Shown here: positions 44,649 to 54,441 of the stretch, piece after piece | Numbering within the stretch: position 1 is the stretch's first letter | Layout of the letters: every line of letters begins with the position of its first letter | Assembly: GCA_934749845.1 (NCBI GenBank) | Contig: CAKVHQ010000003.1 | Location: 1-64,000, forward strand | Direction of reading: 5' to 3' | DNA from: an uncultured Clostridia bacterium | GTDB taxonomy: Bacteria; Bacillota; Clostridia; Christensenellales; UBA1242 | Length of the DNA: 64,000 nt | Position numbers and translations under genes: made by a program | Notes under the pieces: model-generated | Told to the model about the DNA's origin: nothing | What the model saw: only the letters and a program-made list of their open reading frames with translations | The model's database searches: none

Positions 44649-45617
44649 ATGCTTGATATTTTAGAAGAAATTGAAAAGAATGGAAATGCAGTTAATCTGC
44701 AAAAAGATAAAATAGAGTTAGGACTAAACTTTTTTAAAGAAGATAGTCAGCCAAAAACAAATTTGTCTGGCTATAGTCAAGAAGACGCAACTGGAAATGT
44801 GCAAGTTGTTTTGCTTTGCGTAGACAATAAAAGTTTTAACTTGAATATGCCAACTTGTAATTTATCTATTTGCGGAAAAACCATGCGAGATTGGGTTAAA
44901 AATGCGGTTCAGGGCATGAATGTTGTTGAAGCCGAAATGGACAGTAAGGCAGACTTTTTGCCTATTGTTAAGCAAAATGCAGGTGGCAAAAAGTACACTT
45001 TGGTTTTGTTTAGTGACGCTCCGCTAATTCAACATAAAACAGTGCAGGAAATTGTTGAGTACTTCGTGTTAAAATCGTTGAGTGTTTTGAAATTTTCTCG
45101 TGGGTATATGTTTGAAACTAACTATTTGCAAACTATTGACAAATTGCTTAATCCACAAGTACAGTATTTTGAAGAGGAAGATTTTATCACATGCTATAAC
45201 ATGAAGCAATTTGCACTTGTTAGTGATATTATGCGTAACAGAATTTTGGGTTATCATCAACGAAATGGCGTGATTATTATCGACCCTAATTCCACTTTTA
45301 TAGATGCCGATGCAAGTATTGAAAGTGATGTAGTGATTTATCCAAACAATAAGATTTTTGGAAAGACTAAAATTTCAAGTGGAGCAAATCTTTTTTGCAA
45401 TAACATTATAAAAAATTCGATTATAATGCCAAATGTGAAAATTGAAAATTCTAACATAGATTCAAGTGTTATTAAAAGCGGTTGTTTAGTGAAAAATTAC
45501 TCAACAGTTTTAAACAGCATTTTGGAAGAAAATTGCACTCTAAAAGGATATAACTTTGTTGAGGCTATGAAAATAAACCCAAACACAACACTTGATGTTT
45601 TTGATAAAAAGGAGTAA
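44649..45617 (+). CDS. Degenerate GlmU-like nucleotidyltransferase/left-handed beta-helix protein
   Basis: A 322-residue protein resembling GlmU, the bifunctional UDP-GlcNAc enzyme, but altered. A GlmU-like stretch near residues 65-80 (SICGKTMRDWVKNAV) and the linker NRILGYHQRNGVIIIDPNST are recognisable, followed by hexapeptide-like beta-helix turns to the end. The nucleotide-binding LAAGxGTRM signature is absent; its place reads LLCVDNKSFNLNMPTC. The acetyltransferase half is truncated (normal length about 455). It is therefore unlikely to have either activity. It is the first gene of an operon with pth and mfd, where glmU lies in Bacillus. AGGAG precedes the ATG. Confidence 0.65.
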   Translation: MLDILEEIEKNGNAVNLQKDKIELGLNFFKEDSQPKTNLSGYSQEDATGNVQVVLLCVDNKSFNLNMPTCNLSICGKTMRDWVKNAVQGMNVVEAEMDSKADFLPIVKQNAGGKKYTLVLFSDAPLIQHKTVQEIVEYFVLKSLSVLKFSRGYMFETNYLQTIDKLLNPQVQYFEEEDFITCYNMKQFALVSDIMRNRILGYHQRNGVIIIDPNSTFIDADASIESDVVIYPNNKIFGKTKISSGANLFCNNIIKNSIIMPNVKIENSNIDSSVIKSGCLVKNYSTVLNSILEENCTLKGYNFVEAMKINPNTTLDVFDKKE

Positions 45618-45619
45618 AT

Positions 45620-46144
45620 ATGATTTTGATTGTTGGGCTAGGAAACCCAGAAAAACAATACGATAACACTTATCATAATGTTGGCTTTATGGTGCTTGAC
45701 GAATTATGCGATAAGTACGACATAAGTTTAACTAAACAAAAATGCAAAAGTCTTATTTTTGAAGGAAGACTTTTGAATGAAAAAGTTGTAATCGCAAAGC
45801 CTTTAACTTACATGAACAAAAGTGGCGAAGCACTTGTGGAATTAACTAACAGTTTTAAGCCAGATAAAACACTTGTTGTGTATGACGATATTGACATCGA
45901 AAAAGGCAAATTTCGCTTTAGGGAAAAGGGAAGTGCAGGAACGCATAACGGAATGAGAAGCATAATTTCGCTTATGGGTACGGAAAATATCAATAGGCTT
46001 CGTGTTGGTACAAAAAGTGAAACCAAAGTTTATGATTTGGCTGACTATGTTCTTTCCAAAATTGATAAAGATAGTTATGAAAAAATTTTCATGGCGATTG
46101 AAGACTGCGTTGAATTTATTGAACAATACATTCAAAAAGGATAG
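45620..46144 (+). CDS. pth: Peptidyl-tRNA hydrolase
   Basis: Releases peptides from prematurely dissociated peptidyl-tRNA; 174 residues, slightly short of the usual 185-195. It has GLGNPEKQYDNTYHNVGFMV with the catalytic His, KPLTYMNKSGEAL, and DDIDIEKGKFRFREKGSAGT followed by HNGMRSI. It starts two bases after the GlmU-like gene with AAAAAGGAG as ribosome-binding site, and is two bases before mfd. The pth-mfd pair is conserved in Bacillota. Confidence 0.97.
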   Translation: MILIVGLGNPEKQYDNTYHNVGFMVLDELCDKYDISLTKQKCKSLIFEGRLLNEKVVIAKPLTYMNKSGEALVELTNSFKPDKTLVVYDDIDIEKGKFRFREKGSAGTHNGMRSIISLMGTENINRLRVGTKSETKVYDLADYVLSKIDKDSYEKIFMAIEDCVEFIEQYIQKG

Positions 46145-46146
46145 AT

Positions 46147-49100
46147 ATGTTTAAACTATTTTCACAAAATTCTGGCCGAATGGAAGCGGTTTTTCAAGCC
46201 ATCGAAAGCGGTCAAGATGTTAGCATTTTTGATGTTGGTTTTGGAACAAAAGCATGGATAACTGCCTCAATTTCTAAACCAACCATTTTTGTTTGCGAAG
46301 GCTACGAAAACCAAAACAAACTAAAAAGACAACTTGAGTGTTTTGATAAAAAAGTTGAAATAATTTTTTCACTAGATTATGATACAAAGCCAATTAAATT
46401 TAAAGATGACGAAAATATAAAATCTTTGCTTAACAGTTTGTGTTTGCTTTGCCAAAACAAACTTGATGTTTTAATAGTTTCGCCAAAAGTTTTAATGCAA
46501 CGCTTGCCGTCAATTAAGCAATACAAAGCAAACATTGTTGAACTAAAACTTAATAAAAGTTATAACTTTAAAAATCTAGTTAACACTCTTTTAAAACTAA
46601 ATTATCAAAAAGTTGACCTTGTTGAAAAACAAGGGCAATTTGCCGTTCGTGGCGACATAATTGATGTTTTTTCGGTTGGCGAAAAATTGCCTTTTAGGGT
46701 AGATTTCTTTGGCGATGAAATAGATTCACTTTCAACAATAAATTTAGATAATTATTCTAAAGTAAACACGCTTGAAAATGTAAAAATTTACCCAAACACA
46801 ATTTGTTTTATTGAGAATGAGTCTTATTTATTCGATAGTCTCGATGAGAGTTTAAAAAGTGTTTCAAAAAAAGTCAACACAGATGCTTTAATGAGACTTA
46901 AAACCAGCATTGAAGATATTAAATTTCGCGTTCATAATAATAGTATAAACGGTCTTGAAAACTTTTTAATTCCATTTTTAAACTATGAGCATTCAATATT
47001 AAATTTCACGGGGCTAGATAATATTGTTGTTTACGACGATGTTAAGTTTATTGTTGACAAATTAAACACGCTATATAGTGAATTCGAGGAAAACTTTAAG
47101 TTAAGTTTTGCAAACGGAGACGCTTTTGAAATTCATAAAAAATTGATAATAGACAAGAGTAAAGTGTTTTTATCAAATGGACAAAAGTTGTCTTTCCAAA
47201 ACATAAACACAAGTAACAGAATTTTTTCTCCGCAAAAAGTGTTCACTTTTAGGCCATCAAATGTAACCAAGTTTTACGGAAAATATGAAGAACTATACGA
47301 AGAATTGACTTATTATATGGAATTTGGCTACACAGTTGTTGTTTGTGCAAAAAACGATGCAACAGTTGTGCATTTGAACAACTTTTTAATTTCAAAAAAA
47401 TTAGCACCTGTTTTGACTAATTCTTTAGATACTATAAAACTAAATCAAATAAATTTATTATCAAAAGAAATTTTGTACGGCTCAATTTTTGTTGAAGATA
47501 AAATCGCAATAATAGGAACAGAAGAATTGCTTGGCAAGCAACAAACAATAAGCACTCAAAAAAAGACCAAACGAGAAGTTTTCACCCTTCCAAAGATTGG
47601 AGACTATGTTGTTCATGAAAAGTACGGAATAGGAAAATGTGTTGGAATTGAAAGGCGTAAATTCGCGTCTTTTGAAAAGGACTATATCGCAATAGAATAC
47701 GCTGGTGGCGATGTGTTATATTTACCAACCGAGCAAATAGACTCGATTGCAAGTTATGTTGGCTCAACAAATGGGCAAAAGCTATCAAAACTTGGCACAC
47801 AAGAATTTTTAAAAATTAAAGAAAAAGTTAAGTCCGGTGCAAAAGAAATGGCATTTAGTTTGCTTCAACTTTATGCTAAACGAGAAAGCATGAAGGGCTT
47901 TAAGTACAGCCAAGATAACGACCTTGTTAAACAATTTGAAAACGATTTTGTTTATGACGAAACACAAGACCAACTAGACGCTATTAGTCAAATTAAAAAT
48001 GATATGGAAAGCGGAAAACTTATGGACAGGCTCGTTTGTGGCGATGTTGGATATGGCAAAACAGAAGTTGCATTAAGAGCAATTTTTAAAGCAGTGCAAG
48101 ACAACAAGCAAGTTGCATTTTTAGCCCCAACAACCATATTATCTCAACAGCACTACAACACTTGTGTTTCCAGAATGCACGACTATCTTGTTAATGTTGC
48201 AGTGCTAAATCGTTTCAAAACAAGTGCCGAGCAAAAGAAAATTTTGGCTGATTTAAAAGACGGGAAAATTGATGTTATTGTTGGCACGCATAGATTGCTT
48301 AGTAAAGATGTAGTGTTTAAGGACCTTGGCTTGCTTGTTTTGGACGAAGAGCAACGATTTGGAGTTCAAGACAAAGAAAAGATTAAAAACATTAAAAACA
48401 ATGTTGATGTTTTAACGCTTAGTGCAACACCAATTCCACGAACTTTGCACATGAGTTTAAGCGGAATTAGAGATATTTCGCTTATCACAACCGCGCCTGA
48501 AGGACGACTTCCTGTTCAAACAGTTGTGACAGAATATAGCGACTCACTTTTGTTTGAAGCAATAAAAAAAGAACTTGCTCGTGATGGTCAAGTTATTATA
48601 GTTTTTAATAGTATTGAACATATTTACGCTTTGGCGGAAAAGGTTAGAGCACTTGTTGATAACTCGGTTACTATTGATGTGGCGCATGGTCAAATGGACG
48701 AAAAGACGCTTGAAAATGCAATTTTTAGGTTGTATAACGGAGAAACAAAAATTTTCATTTCAACCACTTTAATTGAAAACGGAATAGACCTTCCTAACTG
48801 CAACACGCTTGTTGTTTTGGAAGCCGACAGGCTTGGGCTATCCCAACTATATCAACTTCGAGGTAGAGTGGGTAGAGGCAATAAACTAGGCTATGCTTAT
48901 TTTACCTATTCAAAAGAAAAGGTGATGACTGAAGACGCCTATAAACGCCTTAATGCGCTTATGGAATTTACCGAACTTGGAAGCGGTTTTAAAATTGCCA
49001 TGAGAGATTTGGAAATTCGTGGTTGTGGAAACATTATGGGCAAGGAACAGCATGGACACATGGACAAAGTTGGTTATGACATGTATTGCAAACTTCTAAA

Positions 49101-49596
49101 CGAAGCCATTATGGAACTTAAAGGCGAAAAAATTGAAAAGCCAAAAGAAGCAAAAATTGATGTATCTATCAACGCATATATTCCAAAAGATTATATCGAG
49201 GATAGCGACTCGAGGTTTAGAGTTTATAATCAACTTATTGGAATTAAAACCGAGCAAGGCAGGCAAGATGTTATTAAAAATATTAGTCAAACTTACGGAA
49301 AGATTGTGCCTAGCGAAGTTGAAAATTTATCTAAAATTTCTTTAATGCGTAACCTGGCTCAACAGTATAACATTTCAAGAGTTGTTGTAAATAACAACAA
49401 AGCAAATTTGGAATTTTACGATAAACAATCGTTGCTAAACGAAAAAATTTCAAAAAATTTGTCTGCTTGTGGGCTTGATTATGTATTAAATTTTGCTTCT
49501 TTGCCAACAATTTGTTTTAATAATGAGAATTTGTCTTGCTATAAAATGTTTGAACGAATTTTAAACTTTTTACTGACATGTCAAAACTCAAAGTAA
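46147..49596 (+). CDS. mfd: Transcription-repair coupling factor
   Basis: Mfd displaces stalled RNA polymerase and recruits UvrA; 1149 residues, the normal length. The N-terminal UvrB-homology region has QGQFAVRGDIIDVFSVG. The RNA-polymerase interaction domain includes IGDYVVHEKYGIGKCVGI. The SF2 translocase has GDVGYGKTEVALRA (Walker A), LDEEQRFG (Walker B) and SATPIPRTLHMS, then QLRGRVGRG and the C-terminal TRCF domain. The ribosome-binding site AAAGGA lies within the pth end. It is the last gene of the operon. Confidence 0.98.
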   Translation: MFKLFSQNSGRMEAVFQAIESGQDVSIFDVGFGTKAWITASISKPTIFVCEGYENQNKLKRQLECFDKKVEIIFSLDYDTKPIKFKDDENIKSLLNSLCLLCQNKLDVLIVSPKVLMQRLPSIKQYKANIVELKLNKSYNFKNLVNTLLKLNYQKVDLVEKQGQFAVRGDIIDVFSVGEKLPFRVDFFGDEIDSLSTINLDNYSKVNTLENVKIYPNTICFIENESYLFDSLDESLKSVSKKVNTDALMRLKTSIEDIKFRVHNNSINGLENFLIPFLNYEHSILNFTGLDNIVVYDDVKFIVDKLNTLYSEFEENFKLSFANGDAFEIHKKLIIDKSKVFLSNGQKLSFQNINTSNRIFSPQKVFTFRPSNVTKFYGKYEELYEELTYYMEFGYTVVVCAKNDATVVHLNNFLISKKLAPVLTNSLDTIKLNQINLLSKEILYGSIFVEDKIAIIGTEELLGKQQTISTQKKTKREVFTLPKIGDYVVHEKYGIGKCVGIERRKFASFEKDYIAIEYAGGDVLYLPTEQIDSIASYVGSTNGQKLSKLGTQEFLKIKEKVKSGAKEMAFSLLQLYAKRESMKGFKYSQDNDLVKQFENDFVYDETQDQLDAISQIKNDMESGKLMDRLVCGDVGYGKTEVALRAIFKAVQDNKQVAFLAPTTILSQQHYNTCVSRMHDYLVNVAVLNRFKTSAEQKKILADLKDGKIDVIVGTHRLLSKDVVFKDLGLLVLDEEQRFGVQDKEKIKNIKNNVDVLTLSATPIPRTLHMSLSGIRDISLITTAPEGRLPVQTVVTEYSDSLLFEAIKKELARDGQVIIVFNSIEHIYALAEKVRALVDNSVTIDVAHGQMDEKTLENAIFRLYNGETKIFISTTLIENGIDLPNCNTLVVLEADRLGLSQLYQLRGRVGRGNKLGYAYFTYSKEKVMTEDAYKRLNALMEFTELGSGFKIAMRDLEIRGCGNIMGKEQHGHMDKVGYDMYCKLLNEAIMELKGEKIEKPKEAKIDVSINAYIPKDYIEDSDSRFRVYNQLIGIKTEQGRQDVIKNISQTYGKIVPSEVENLSKISLMRNLAQQYNISRVVVNNNKANLEFYDKQSLLNEKISKNLSACGLDYVLNFASLPTICFNNENLSCYKMFERILNFLLTCQNSK

Positions 49597-49620
49597 ATTA
49601 AAAAAACAAGTTGAATGTGT

Positions 49621-49650
49621 TTGATTTTTTACTCATGTTTATTATATAAT
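49621..49650 (+). promoter_or_regulatory. promoter of the PrsA-like lipoprotein gene
   Basis: TTGATT (49621-49626), 18-base spacer, TATAAT (49645-49650). Confidence 0.65.
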
Positions 49651-49682
49651 AATACCGCTATAAAAATTTTGGAGTATATAAA

Positions 49683-51533
49683 GTGAAAAACAGTAGATTT
49701 AGAAAATTATTATTTAGTTTAGTATTAGTGCTTATGTCGGCAGTTTCCATTTTTAGTGGCTGTAACCTAGTTCAAACCGATGTAAACGCCTATTATGATA
49801 GAGTTGTTGCAAAAGCAGGCAATGTGGAAATCACAAAGCGAGAACTTTTGAACTACTATTCTTCCGCACTTTCAAACGGAATGCAATATTCGGTAGAAGA
49901 TATTTTGGAAGAAGTTATCAACAGAAAATTGTTAATAGAAAATGTTAAAGCAAATTTCAAAACTTATGTTGAAGGTATTGGCGAAAGCTATGACGAATCG
50001 TCAACCGATGAAGATTTGTTAAAACGAATTGTAAATAATTACTACTACAACGAAGCAATGCAAAAAGCTTATGACTATATCGACAGCAAGATTTTAGACT
50101 ATGAAAACACAATAAGAGCATCTCGTGGCGATGAACTTATTAAAGAAGACGAAGATAGTGCAGACACAACATTCAAACCAGAAACAGTTTACGAAAAGAA
50201 AGTTAAACGTGATGACGAAGGTAACTACTATATCGTTAAGGAAGATGTTGAAAATCAAGATACATTAAAACAAGCATACGACTACACTCACGAAGACCAT
50301 GGCGATTTAGCAACCAGAACAAAAGCATATAATATGTTTGCAAATGCTCTTTTAAGAAGCGAAAAGGGAAAAGGTCTTGATAGTAGTAAAGAAAACGCTA
50401 TTTTAAGAGAAATTGATAGAGTTTATAAAATATACGCAGACCAAACATACCTTGAATTTTTCCAACACAATTATGAATACAACTTTACAATCGACAATAA
50501 CGATGTTGTAAATAAATACAAAGAGCTTGTAAAGAGCAGTTACTCCAAATTTATTTTGGAAGGCGATATAAACAGCCAAGAAGCATATGACAAATATTGC
50601 AGTTCAATGCAAAGTGATGCATCAAAAGTTTACTATCACCCATACACAAACAAAACAGACAATGAAGGAAACAGAAGAGGTTTCGTTCAAGTTGCTCATA
50701 TTTTAATTAAGTTCACAAAAGACCAACTTATTGGAAGCGAAGATGACGAAGTTTTAAGTTGGAAAGAAATTTACGAACAAAAAGATGAACATGATGATGA
50801 CGGCACATGGTATAACACAGAGTTAAACAAATGGCTTGAAACATGCACAGGTAAGGCAAGATACACTTTGGAAGATGAAAAACTAGATGCATCTCACAAA
50901 GCAGGAAATGAATATGGAGAAGCAAAATCCTATAAAGAAATTTTCCAAGAAATTACCAATGAACTTAGTTCAACAACAGATGTTCAAAAAAGAGCAGAAA
51001 TAATCAATAAGTTTATCTATAAATATGGCCAAGACGAAGGCTCAATAAATGCAACCGCTTACTACACAGTTTCTCTTGATTCAACTGTAAGTGACAACTG
51101 GGCAGGCGATTTTGCAAAAACTTGCCGTGATGTTTACCTTGGAAACAGCGACGGAACAATGCCAGACAATGTTTTAGCACAAGGTGCTGGCGGATACAGC
51201 AAAGCATATTTATTAACAAACGTTATTGACAAAGAAGGCACATACACATTCGATGAAGAAAAGAGTTATGCAGGAATGGATATGGTGTTCGTTGTTGGCG
51301 AATACGAAAACCTTTGCGATATTTCAGTTCTAAACAATTTATCAGGTGACTTTGCAAGCACTTTATACAACACAAGAGTTATGCTTGGTGTTGATAAATC
51401 TTGGTACGACAAATTGTACGACAGCATTACAACAAGTGATTATTCAACAGCAAGACAAAACAAAATTGACGAATTAAGAAACGATATCACAATAATTTAC
51501 TATAAAGATGCTTATAAAGATTTAATGGCATAA
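49683..51533 (+). CDS. SurA/PrsA-like peptidyl-prolyl isomerase-type lipoprotein
   Basis: A 616-residue lipoprotein starting at GTG 49683, eight bases after TTGGAG. The signal peptide ends in lipobox FSGC, with the modified Cys near residue 27. Residues 38-90 (AKAGNVEITKRELLNYYSSA, then EEVINRKLLIEN) match the SurA/PrsA N-terminal chaperone domain. A parvulin-like segment begins at FVQVAHILIKFTKD, but is interrupted by a long acidic insert (EQKDEHDDDGTWYN) and is poorly conserved beyond that. It probably helps exported proteins fold outside the membrane. Catalytic activity is doubtful. Monocistronic. Confidence 0.7.
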   Translation: MKNSRFRKLLFSLVLVLMSAVSIFSGCNLVQTDVNAYYDRVVAKAGNVEITKRELLNYYSSALSNGMQYSVEDILEEVINRKLLIENVKANFKTYVEGIGESYDESSTDEDLLKRIVNNYYYNEAMQKAYDYIDSKILDYENTIRASRGDELIKEDEDSADTTFKPETVYEKKVKRDDEGNYYIVKEDVENQDTLKQAYDYTHEDHGDLATRTKAYNMFANALLRSEKGKGLDSSKENAILREIDRVYKIYADQTYLEFFQHNYEYNFTIDNNDVVNKYKELVKSSYSKFILEGDINSQEAYDKYCSSMQSDASKVYYHPYTNKTDNEGNRRGFVQVAHILIKFTKDQLIGSEDDEVLSWKEIYEQKDEHDDDGTWYNTELNKWLETCTGKARYTLEDEKLDASHKAGNEYGEAKSYKEIFQEITNELSSTTDVQKRAEIINKFIYKYGQDEGSINATAYYTVSLDSTVSDNWAGDFAKTCRDVYLGNSDGTMPDNVLAQGAGGYSKAYLLTNVIDKEGTYTFDEEKSYAGMDMVFVVGEYENLCDISVLNNLSGDFASTLYNTRVMLGVDKSWYDKLYDSITTSDYSTARQNKIDELRNDITIIYYKDAYKDLMA

Positions 51534-51540
51534 ACAAAAA

Positions 51541-51568
51541 AATCGGGAAAAATTTCTCGATTTTTTTT
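51541..51568 (+). terminator. terminator of the PrsA-like gene
   Basis: AATCGGGA/TCTCGATT (one G-U pair) with a T8 run. Confidence 0.8.
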
Positions 51569-51597
51569 GCGCCTAGTCATGTTTAAAACGAAAAGAG

Positions 51598-51631
51598 TTG
51601 ACAATATTATATAAATAAAGTAATCTATAAT
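51598..51631 (+). promoter_or_regulatory. promoter of the UPF0104-like gene
   Basis: TTGACA (51598-51603) with TAATCT (51621-51626) at 17 bases, or TATAAT (51626-51631). Either puts the transcription start within about 8 bases of the ATG at 51640. Confidence 0.65.
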
Positions 51632-51639
51632 TAAGTAAT

Positions 51640-53202
51640 ATGGGCAAGAAAAAAAGTAGAAAATTCACTGTCAAAACTTATAAGACAATGAAAGGCAGAA
51701 AACTATTTTTTATCAAGAGCAAGACTTATATCAGGGCTTGCTGTTTTAATAGGAATTTAAAGCTTTTTAAATATAAAAGTGATGACCCAAGAAACATATC
51801 TTGCTCAATAAGGTTTAAGTATAGTATAGAAGATGTAAAACTTGCCGAAAAAGAAGTAACAAAAGAAAAATCCAAAAAGAAAAAGTTATGGAGTTGGCTG
51901 TTTGTACTTTTAAATATTGTTGTTGTTGGCGGAATTTTATGGTATCAATTAGCCCATAACGAAGTTAAAAGTTTTGACGGCTTGTTGGCACTAAATCCTG
52001 ACTGGAAGTTTTTAGTATTTGCTGTTTTACTTGTTATAGCATCACAGTTTCTTGATTCCTCAAAAACATGTCATTTGCTATACTACTCAACACATCGTTT
52101 TAGACCATTTTTAAGTTACAAATCAACAGGCTTGTGTCGTTATTATGATGCGTTAAGCCCAATGAGTTCAGGTGGCGAGCCATTCCAAATTTTCTACATG
52201 AAAAATAGGGGTGTTAGAGGCGATGTTGCAACAAGCATTCCAATAGTAAAATCACTTTTTTGGCAAATTTCTTATGTTGTTATTGGGATTTTCTTGTTAA
52301 CATTTAATGCAAAAGCTTATATTTCTAGTGCGCCAATCGTTGTAACTATCGCTTGGATTTCAATAATTTGCAACTTGGCAGTTTTGCTTGTTATTTTATT
52401 GCTCTCTGTTAGCAAGCGAGTTGGACCTAGAATTGTTATTGGAATTTTAAAGTTACTATCCAAAATGCATATAATTAAAAACTATCAACTAACCTTTAGA
52501 AAGGTTATGAGATTTGTTATAAATTATCAAAATTGTATGCGCGCGTTTGCATCTCATTTCTTTACGGTTTTGTTCCAAATTTTATTGGCGTCAGTGGAAA
52601 TTTTTGTTTCGGCACTCGTACCATATTTCATATACAGGCTTTTTGTTCCTGTTCCAGTTGTGTCTATGCTAGACATTATTACTAAAACAATTATATGTAA
52701 CCTTGTCAGCCTAATTATTCCAATTCCGGGTGGTTCTGGAACGGCAGAATTATCATTCCTTGCAATGTTTACTGGTTTATTCCCAGAAGGAACAGCAGTT
52801 TGGGCAATGCTTATCTGGAGAACACTAACACACTATTCCGTAATTATCCGCGGTATTTCAATTACAATTTACGACGCCGTTTATGGTAATAAAAAATCGG
52901 ATAGATTGGTTAAATCGGGCTATTTCACAGAAAAATATCATTTTGCACTTATTAAAAAGCGCAAAAAAATATCAAACAAAGAAGACTTAAAACAGAAAAA
53001 ATTGATAGAAGAGCAAATGAAACAACAGGCACAAGAACAACAAACAATTCAGGTGGAAAAAGAAAAAAAGCCTATTGAAAATAAAAAAAATATAACAAAG
53101 ACTAAATCAGTAGAGAATCAAACTAATAAACCTAAAGAAAATAACAAAAACGTAAAAACCGATAAAACTTCAAAAAAACGTTCAAATAATCAAAAAAAAT
53201 AA
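51640..53202 (+). CDS. Lysylphosphatidylglycerol synthase TM-region/UPF0104-like flippase protein
   Basis: A 520-residue integral membrane protein. After a very basic N-terminal 80 residues there are seven or eight helices with LDSSKTCHLLYYSTHRFRPF, YYDALSPMSSGGEPFQIFYM and LIIPIPGGSGTAELSFLAMF. These are hallmarks of the AglD/MprF N-terminal flippase-like family (LPG_synthase_TM, UPF0104). No synthase domain follows. The C-terminal 85 residues are low-complexity Lys/Gln/Asn (EEQMKQQAQEQQT). It probably moves a lipid-linked compound. No ribosome-binding site precedes the ATG. Confidence 0.82.
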   Translation: MGKKKSRKFTVKTYKTMKGRKLFFIKSKTYIRACCFNRNLKLFKYKSDDPRNISCSIRFKYSIEDVKLAEKEVTKEKSKKKKLWSWLFVLLNIVVVGGILWYQLAHNEVKSFDGLLALNPDWKFLVFAVLLVIASQFLDSSKTCHLLYYSTHRFRPFLSYKSTGLCRYYDALSPMSSGGEPFQIFYMKNRGVRGDVATSIPIVKSLFWQISYVVIGIFLLTFNAKAYISSAPIVVTIAWISIICNLAVLLVILLLSVSKRVGPRIVIGILKLLSKMHIIKNYQLTFRKVMRFVINYQNCMRAFASHFFTVLFQILLASVEIFVSALVPYFIYRLFVPVPVVSMLDIITKTIICNLVSLIIPIPGGSGTAELSFLAMFTGLFPEGTAVWAMLIWRTLTHYSVIIRGISITIYDAVYGNKKSDRLVKSGYFTEKYHFALIKKRKKISNKEDLKQKKLIEEQMKQQAQEQQTIQVEKEKKPIENKKNITKTKSVENQTNKPKENNKNVKTDKTSKKRSNNQKK

Positions 53203-53222
53203 GCAATTATGCTTATTTTTTT
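53197..53222. terminator. bidirectional terminator between convergent genes
   Basis: AAATAAGCA/TGCTTATTT with loop ATTA, overlapping the stop codon of the flippase-like gene, with T run. Confidence 0.85.
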
Positions 53223-54318
53223 ATATTTTCACTTTTCGTTCAGCGTCATAAACTTTGTTGCAGTCAAAAAAATCACTATATTGTTTTTGATGCTTTCTTA
53301 ATGAATAGCCGTCCATCGACCTTCTATCCATAAACAAAACTTGATTTTCGCTTGCGGTGTGAAATGGATAGTATGAATAGAAGTGCAGGTCGCCAACACC
53401 GCAAAACAGTTTAAAGCCATTATCTAGTAAAAGTTGGTGCTTATATGCAACTTTATCATTTTCTACAATTAGATTTTCTCCATAAGGGTAAACATAGATG
53501 TTTGTTTTGCCAATCAGTGGCTCAACTTCGCTTTTCCATAATTCAACTTCGCTTTCAAAAGTTTTGTTTGAAACTTTTTGCATGTGATAATGCCCGTAGG
53601 AGTGGCAAGCAAAATAGTAGCCATCATCTTTTAATTTTTTTACAACCTTTTTTGCTTGCGAAATTTCTTGTTCGTCACCGGTTTGAGTTCTGTAGCCCAA
53701 AATTCCATCATATCCAGTTAAGCATAGCATAGCCTTGCTGTTTTTGAACGAAAAGTCTGGGTGTAAAGAAATAAAGTTGTTTAAAACGGAAACAAATTCT
53801 TTTTCATAATCGTATTTCCCATCAATAATTGAACATAATGTACCATTTTTGTCCACTGCCAGTTTATCTGCCATGCCTAAATGCATTTTTCTGTGGTCGT
53901 AATTAACGTCGTCGATAGAGAGTATTAAAGGCTTTTTGCCTTTTGGCAAAGCAGGCGCTTTTTTATGTGCTTTGCCGTTTTCATCAATACTAAAGCACAT
54001 GTTTGCATTAACAAGCATATAGTTGTTGTTATAAAAACTTTCTATAATTTTGCTAAACTCGCTTGTGGTTAAGCAGTCCTTGTCGTAATCGTTTGCCATA
54101 AAATTGTCACTTCTAAATGCTAAAGCTGGGTTTACAATTAAGCAGTGTGTGAAAAAGTGCTCAACTTCTGGGGCTGTTGTTTCGTTTGCCAATGTTTCGA
54201 TAGTTTCGTTTTTGCTACTATTTAGCGAAAAATTAAAGACTAATGGAAACAAAAAAATAATACATATTATGCTTTTTACTATATTTAAAGCAATGTTTTT
54301 ACTTTTAAACTTTTCCAT
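53221..54318 (-). CDS. Polysaccharide deacetylase-family exported protein
   Basis: A 365-residue protein with an N-terminal membrane anchor (residues 9-30). The NodB-type carbohydrate esterase 4 motifs are recognisable: LILSIDDVNYDH (motif 1, Asp-Asp), ACHSYGHYHM (motif 2, His-x3-His) and YVYPYGEN (motif 3). The likely role is de-N-acetylation of a cell-wall or surface glycan outside the membrane. The spacing between motifs 1 and 2 is longer than usual. The ATG lacks a ribosome-binding site on the minus strand. Convergent with the flippase-like gene. Confidence 0.8.
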   Translation of the reverse strand: MEKFKSKNIALNIVKSIICIIFLFPLVFNFSLNSSKNETIETLANETTAPEVEHFFTHCLIVNPALAFRSDNFMANDYDKDCLTTSEFSKIIESFYNNNYMLVNANMCFSIDENGKAHKKAPALPKGKKPLILSIDDVNYDHRKMHLGMADKLAVDKNGTLCSIIDGKYDYEKEFVSVLNNFISLHPDFSFKNSKAMLCLTGYDGILGYRTQTGDEQEISQAKKVVKKLKDDGYYFACHSYGHYHMQKVSNKTFESEVELWKSEVEPLIGKTNIYVYPYGENLIVENDKVAYKHQLLLDNGFKLFCGVGDLHFYSYYPFHTASENQVLFMDRRSMDGYSLRKHQKQYSDFFDCNKVYDAERKVKI

Positions 54319-54417
54319 ATATCTATTTTGTGTTAATTTTATATAATAATTAGGCGTTTTTTACCTAAAATTTGCCATTATTTGACAAATTAGTTTTAAT
54401 CTTGTTTTGACTATTGA

Positions 54418-54426
54418 TGTTATACT
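54418..54426 (+). promoter_or_regulatory. extended -10 promoter of the 54442 gene
   Basis: TGTTATACT, with TTGACA (54392-54397) 23 bases upstream, too far for a normal -35. Confidence 0.45.
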
Positions 54427-54441
54427 TTTTAGGGTGAAAAT

